Positions 12,160 to 14,798 of a stretch of 14,798 nt of DNA are shown here, one piece after another. Positions within the stretch are counted from its first letter, which is position 1, and every line of letters begins with the position of its first letter. The notes under the pieces are model-generated. The model did no database searches. It had not been told where the DNA came from and was given only the letters and a program-made list of their open reading frames with translations. Source of the DNA: CAYIBZ01 sp964361795 (GTDB taxonomy: Bacteria > Patescibacteriota > Minisyncoccia > UBA6257 > WO2-44-18); the NCBI GenBank assembly GCA_964361795.1, contig CAYIBZ010000013.1, positions 1 to 14,798 on the forward strand, given 5' to 3'. A program made the position numbers and the translations under genes.

Positions 12160-12168
12160 ATTCTAGCA
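12160..12168 (-). promoter_or_regulatory. Extended -10 promoter of tyrS
   Basis: TGC-TAGAAT (minus strand, 12168-12160) has the extended -10 form TGnTAnAAT. It ends nine bases before the ATG. No convincing -35 box was seen. Transcription would begin almost at the start codon. Confidence 0.42.
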
Positions 12169-12190
12169 CAGTCAATTAAAATGGACTACG

Positions 12191-12218
12191 AAAATAAAAA
12201 AGCCCGATTTATCGGACT
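12191..12218 (-). terminator. Terminator of the 107-residue gene
   Basis: AGTCCGA and TCGGGCT form a 7-bp stem with one G-T pair and loop TAAA (12218-12201), followed by TTTTTATTTT. The first arm is the last codons of the gene and the stop lies in the loop. Confidence 0.82.
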
Positions 12219-12532
12219 CTTGGAATTTCCACTGTCACCAGAACCGGGTCTTCTCCTTTTGATACTACGTACCGCAGATTCAGGACTTGATCTATATAGT
12301 AGTCAACCGGTTTTTGGCGGTTGTTGAGGAGGCCGACGAGCTTTCTCTTGGAACTTTTTTCGTCAAAATCGGCTCTTTCAAACGACCTGGTTATCAACTC
12401 CATGTATTCCTCATCGGATAAAACATGAGTTTTAGGCAGACCGACCGCCATCAGATATCGTTCGCGGAATCTTTCCCAGGCGTGCTTTGTAATGGCAATA
12501 TTTCCGGTAAAAACGTGAAATACAGTTCTCAC
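12209..12532 (-). CDS. Unknown 107-residue protein, faintly DUF4258-like
   Basis: The sequence I-T-K-H-A-W-E-R-F-R-E-R-Y (14-26) followed later by L-R-Y-V-V (86-90) and a closing strand V-L-V-T-V-E-I (97-103) recalls small domains of the DUF4258 type (H-A-x-x-R-x-x-E-R... then beta strands ending near T-V), some of which are toxin-like. The resemblance is only to this outline and is weak. The start is GTG at 12532, 7 nt behind GGGAGGA. A second GGAGG touches the GTG and would be too close. It has a -35/-10 promoter built into the clpP terminator and its own terminator, so it is a single-gene unit. No Cys, signal peptide or membrane segment. No antitoxin partner is seen beside it. Confidence 0.7.
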   Translation of the reverse strand: MRTVFHVFTGNIAITKHAWERFRERYLMAVGLPKTHVLSDEEYMELITRSFERADFDEKSSKRKLVGLLNNRQKPVDYYIDQVLNLRYVVSKGEDPVLVTVEIPRVR

Positions 12533-12565
12533 CTCCGGCTCCTCCCAGATTGAAGGACCTGTGGC

Positions 12566-12594
12566 ACTATAAAAAAATAACAGCGCCTCGTCAA
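12566..12594 (-). promoter_or_regulatory. Promoter built into the clpP terminator
   Basis: On the minus strand TTGACG (12594-12589) lies in the terminator loop and TATAGT (12571-12566) starts at the last T of the T-run, with 17 bp between. It would drive the 107-residue gene. Confidence 0.62.
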
Positions 12595-12611
12595 GTCCGC
12601 TGTTATTTTTT
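12571..12611 (-). terminator. Terminator of clpP
   Basis: A stem of about 14 bp (12598-12611 with 12572-12585) with a 12-nt loop ends in a run of seven T on the minus strand. It overlaps the clpP stop codon. The A-rich side of the stem gives it T-runs on both strands. Confidence 0.85.
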
Positions 12612-13211
12612 AGTTTTTATAATTTCGTCTATCAAGCCGTAATCTTTTGCTTCGTTGGCGGTTAGATAGAAATCCCTATCGGTATCTTTTTCTATTTTAG
12701 CCATAGTTTGGCCGGTGTGTTTAGCCAAAATTTGATTCAATCGCTCCTTCATTTTCAAAATCTGGCGAGCGGTGATTTCCACTTCCGTCGCTTGCCCTTC
12801 GGCGCCGCCCATTACCTGATGGAGCAAGATTTCCGAATTTGGCAGAGCGATCCGTTTCCTCTTTGTGCCGGCGGCAAGCAGAACCGCGGCCATTGAAGCG
12901 GCTATGCCGACGCACATGGTAGAGACATCCGGTTTGACATACTGCATAGTGTCATAGATAGCCATGCCAGCCGTTACCGAACCGCCCGGACTGTTAATAT
13001 AAATCTTGATATCTTTTTTCGGATCCTCATGCTCCAAAAATAAAAGCTGGGCGATTACCAGATTAGCGATTATATCATTGATTGGGCCGGCAAGAAAGAT
13101 GATTCTTTCTTTCAATAAGCGGGAATAAATATCAAAAGCCCGCTCGCCATTTTGCGTTTTTTCCAGAACTGTTGGAATCAAATATTCATTTGTAATATTT
13201 TTATTTTCCAT
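12603..13211 (-). CDS. clpP: ATP-dependent Clp protease, proteolytic subunit
   Basis: A 202-residue serine peptidase that forms the ClpP barrel and degrades proteins fed by Clp ATPases. The oxyanion segment S-P-G-G-S-V-T (74-80), nucleophile S106 in G-I-A-A-S-M-A, H131 in L-L-H-Q-V-M-G-G and D180 (in D-T-D-R-D-F-Y-L) make up the catalytic triad. The short N-terminus (M-E-N-K-N-I-T-N-E-Y-L-I-P-T-V) has no clear propeptide. It overlaps the end of tig by 11 bp, so the two are co-transcribed and coupled; tig-clpP order is common in bacteria. The Clp ATPase partner is outside the window. Confidence 0.96.
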   Translation of the reverse strand: MENKNITNEYLIPTVLEKTQNGERAFDIYSRLLKERIIFLAGPINDIIANLVIAQLLFLEHEDPKKDIKIYINSPGGSVTAGMAIYDTMQYVKPDVSTMCVGIAASMAAVLLAAGTKRKRIALPNSEILLHQVMGGAEGQATEVEITARQILKMKERLNQILAKHTGQTMAKIEKDTDRDFYLTANEAKDYGLIDEIIKTKK

Positions 13212-14382
13212 CCTCTAATAGTTTAAATACTTTTTGGTTTAGAATTACACCATAATAATACTGATATTTCTTAGGATCGTCAACAGAGCCGCCAAAAGTT
13301 TTTACCTCGTCTTCGGTTGGCTGGATTTTTTCCATTTCGGCAATCTTATAAATAATTAAGTTATTCGCGACATTTTGCCGCGCTTTATCCCGCAATTGAT
13401 TTCGCAACTCTTCCGTTGGCTTGAATTCCGCAGCCATGCTGTCTAAAGTTTTTTCTATCATAATTTCCGGTATTTCCATTGAAGAATCTTTGGCGATCTC
13501 ATCCAGCATTTTCAAACGCAATCGATCCGTTTCTTTTTGATTTTTTTCCGTCATTATTCCGTCATTTAAGCTCTTCTTTAATTCTTCAATAGAAGCAAAT
13601 TCTCCTAGTCCTTTCGCGAAATCATCATTTAGTTCCGGCAGTTGTTTATCAAAAACCGCGTTTATTTTCACTTTGAATTCAACATTTTTTCCGCGCAAAT
13701 CTTTTTGCCAATAATCTTGAGGAGCCGTAATAATAAAATTCAACGCTTCCCCCTCTTTGCGATTTTCCAAATTTTCATCAAAACCTGGCATCAACCGGCT
13801 TTCTCCGAGAGCAAAACGATCTTTTTTCAATCGCGCGTTCTCTATCGGTTTGCCGTCAACAAAACTTTCTATATCCGCCTCCACCACGTCTCCCCTGCGC
13901 GCTTCTCTATTCGCTCTCGTTAACTTAGCTCGGGAATTTCTTAGCCATTCTAAAGATTTTTCTATTTCTGAAGAATCAACCGCCGCTTCTTTTTTCTCTT
14001 TTAAAACTCTGCCGGCGATTTTTTTATAATTGCCCAGATTTATTTCCGGAAAAATCGTAATTACGCACTTATACTTTAATCCGCTCGCCGCTTCCCCTAA
14101 TGTTATTTGCGGCATATCTATGAGGGTCCATTTATTTTCTTCAGTAACTTGATCCAAACTTAAACGAGTCGCTTTTTTGGCGGCTTCTTCAAAAATTTTA
14201 TCTTGATTTATGGCTTGTTCCGCTAATTCTTTCGGAGCGGCGCCGGGCCGGAACCCTTTCAGATTTACATTGGCGATTGCCTGATCATAGACCTCCTGCC
14301 AATAGCTTTTGAATTCTTTATCGTCCAAAATTATTTCTAATTCTATTTTAGAGCCGGGTAATTTTTTAAAGCTGGATTTCAT
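13201..14382 (-). CDS. tig: Trigger factor
   Basis: A 393-residue ribosome-associated chaperone and prolyl isomerase. The N-terminal domain carries G-F-R-P-G-A-A-P (43-50) in place of the usual G-F-R-K-G-K-V-P ribosome-docking motif. An FKBP-like domain covers about 150-240 (G-D-V-V-E-A-D...F-A-L-G-E-S-R-L-M-P-G-F). A helical substrate-binding domain follows. It is about 40 residues shorter than E. coli trigger factor, mostly in the C-terminal part. I chose the ATG at 14382; an in-frame TTG at 14403 lies upstream of the -10 box and cannot be the start if that promoter is used. TATAAT ends nine bases before this ATG, so the mRNA is probably leaderless or nearly so. clpP follows with an 11-bp overlap. 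Confidence 0.92.
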   Translation of the reverse strand: MKSSFKKLPGSKIELEIILDDKEFKSYWQEVYDQAIANVNLKGFRPGAAPKELAEQAINQDKIFEEAAKKATRLSLDQVTEENKWTLIDMPQITLGEAASGLKYKCVITIFPEINLGNYKKIAGRVLKEKKEAAVDSSEIEKSLEWLRNSRAKLTRANREARRGDVVEADIESFVDGKPIENARLKKDRFALGESRLMPGFDENLENRKEGEALNFIITAPQDYWQKDLRGKNVEFKVKINAVFDKQLPELNDDFAKGLGEFASIEELKKSLNDGIMTEKNQKETDRLRLKMLDEIAKDSSMEIPEIMIEKTLDSMAAEFKPTEELRNQLRDKARQNVANNLIIYKIAEMEKIQPTEDEVKTFGGSVDDPKKYQYYYGVILNQKVFKLLEDGK

Positions 14383-14391
14383 AATCAACAA

Positions 14392-14420
14392 ATTATACAA
14401 CAAAAAAATACCCTCGTCTA
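14392..14420 (-). promoter_or_regulatory. Promoter of tig, -35 inside the upstream terminator
   Basis: On the minus strand TATAAT (14397-14392) is perfect. TAGACG (14420-14415), 17 bp upstream, matches the -35 consensus at four of six positions and lies within the terminator arm. The T-run forms part of the spacer. Confidence 0.65.
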
Positions 14421-14433
14421 CTTAGACGGGGTA
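14402..14433 (-). terminator. Terminator of the last unknown gene
   Basis: TACCCCGTCTA (14433-14423) pairs with TAGACGAGGGTA (14420-14409) with one bulged base, followed by seven T. The first arm contains the last codons and the second arm begins with the TAG stop codon. Confidence 0.85.
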
Positions 14434-14750
14434 CGAGGCGCAAATTGAAGGATCGGAGCTTTGATAATTTCAAGCCCCAATTTTTGCGCGTGTCTGATCG
14501 CGATTGGCTTATGAATGCCGCAGAACACGATAAGGATATCTTCCAGAAAGATCGCTTCCGATCCGTGATTGTGAACCATCGTGCGGCACTGTTGGGCCAT
14601 GCAATATGAAGGGAGTATGATCTCAATTTTTGGATTAAAAACCTCTTTGATATCCAGAATAGCCCATAGAACGGCGCAAGTTTCTTTGCTAAGACTGCCG
14701 CTTGCTTCATCATCCTTTTTTGTGAGTTCAAATCCGAACATAGATTCCAC
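14418..14750 (-). CDS. Unknown protein of about 110 residues
   Basis: I do not recognise this protein. A polar N-terminal part (F-G-F-E-L-T-K-K-D-D-E-A-S-G) is followed by alternating helix- and strand-like segments: T-C-A-V-L-W-A-I-L-D-I, K-I-E-I-I-L-P-S-Y, A-I-F-L-E-D-I-L-I-V-F-C-G-I-H and L-G-L-E-I-I-K-A-P-I. The pattern is alpha/beta with strands ending in Ser, Cys or Gly-His, as in small nucleotide- or metal-binding folds, but no family motif is certain. It has four Cys and two His (H-N-H and G-I-H). I chose GTG at 14750 because AGAGGAGG stands 5 nt ahead of it. An in-frame GTG at 14786 has no ribosome site and would add 12 residues. A terminator overlaps the stop. Confidence 0.66.
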   Translation of the reverse strand: MESMFGFELTKKDDEASGSLSKETCAVLWAILDIKEVFNPKIEIILPSYCMAQQCRTMVHNHGSEAIFLEDILIVFCGIHKPIAIRHAQKLGLEIIKAPILQFAPRTPSK

Positions 14751-14798
14751 AGGCGCCTCCTCTCTTGTAATCCAAAGAACGTTCACATTCTAACTCAT

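Noticed and set aside
1..14798. UGA read as an amino acid, as in some CPR lineages
   Set aside because: The translin and tmk genes end at TGA with terminators right after or overlapping, so TGA is a stop here.
1..14798. CRISPR array, tRNA or rRNA genes
   Set aside because: No regularly spaced repeats with unique spacers, no cloverleaf with the usual conserved arms, and no rRNA-like stretch was seen; a tRNAscan and Infernal run would settle it.

Overview
The window looks like part of a bacterial genome from the Candidate Phyla Radiation (Patescibacteria), most likely a Parcubacteria-type lineage. This is inferred from compact single genes, many start codons with no clear ribosome site, dispersed palindromes that sit even inside enzyme genes, an S23-type four-helix-bundle gene in an operon, and TGA used as an ordinary stop. 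No rRNA, tRNA or CRISPR array was seen.

Layout: (1) 1-152 is the 3' end of an M23 (LytM) peptidase gene on the + strand. (2) 153-670 has no gene. It holds repeats, including four copies of the peptidase gene's own last codons. (3) 671-2632 is a visibly GC-rich island with two separately transcribed minus-strand genes: a translin/TRAX-family protein that keeps all four acidic residues of the C3PO ribonuclease site, and an unknown 278-residue Cys/His protein. (4) 2637-3817 holds tmk (minus) and dut (plus), divergent genes of dTTP supply. (5) 3826-4295 is an unknown 129-residue protein with its own promoter and terminator. (6) 4285-10715 is a minus-strand threonine cluster read in the order thrA (aspartokinase-homoserine dehydrogenase), a small acidic ORF, asd, a four-helix-bundle gene, a shikimate-kinase-like P-loop kinase, an ArsR-like regulator and thrC. 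(7) 10722-10993 is a nested inverted-repeat element. (8) 10993-14750 carries tyrS, an unknown small protein, clpP, tig and another unknown small protein, all minus.

Together the thr genes would take aspartate to threonine, provided the homoserine kinase step is covered. No GHMP-type thrB is present. The only kinase in the cluster resembles shikimate kinase but lacks the two arginines that hold the shikimate carboxylate, so it is a candidate non-orthologous homoserine kinase. The regulator just before thrC has a 20+20 bp perfect palindrome overlapping its own -10 box, and a related 14-mer lies upstream of thrC.

The most notable points are the catalytic-type bacterial translin, the candidate new homoserine kinase, the S23 cassette with inverted ends, the 272-bp nested inverted-repeat element, the repeats translated inside thrC and thrA, the repeated N-(S/P)-F-G-K-stop gene ends, and terminators fused to the next gene's promoter. 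All homology statements come from reading motifs by eye; no searches were run.
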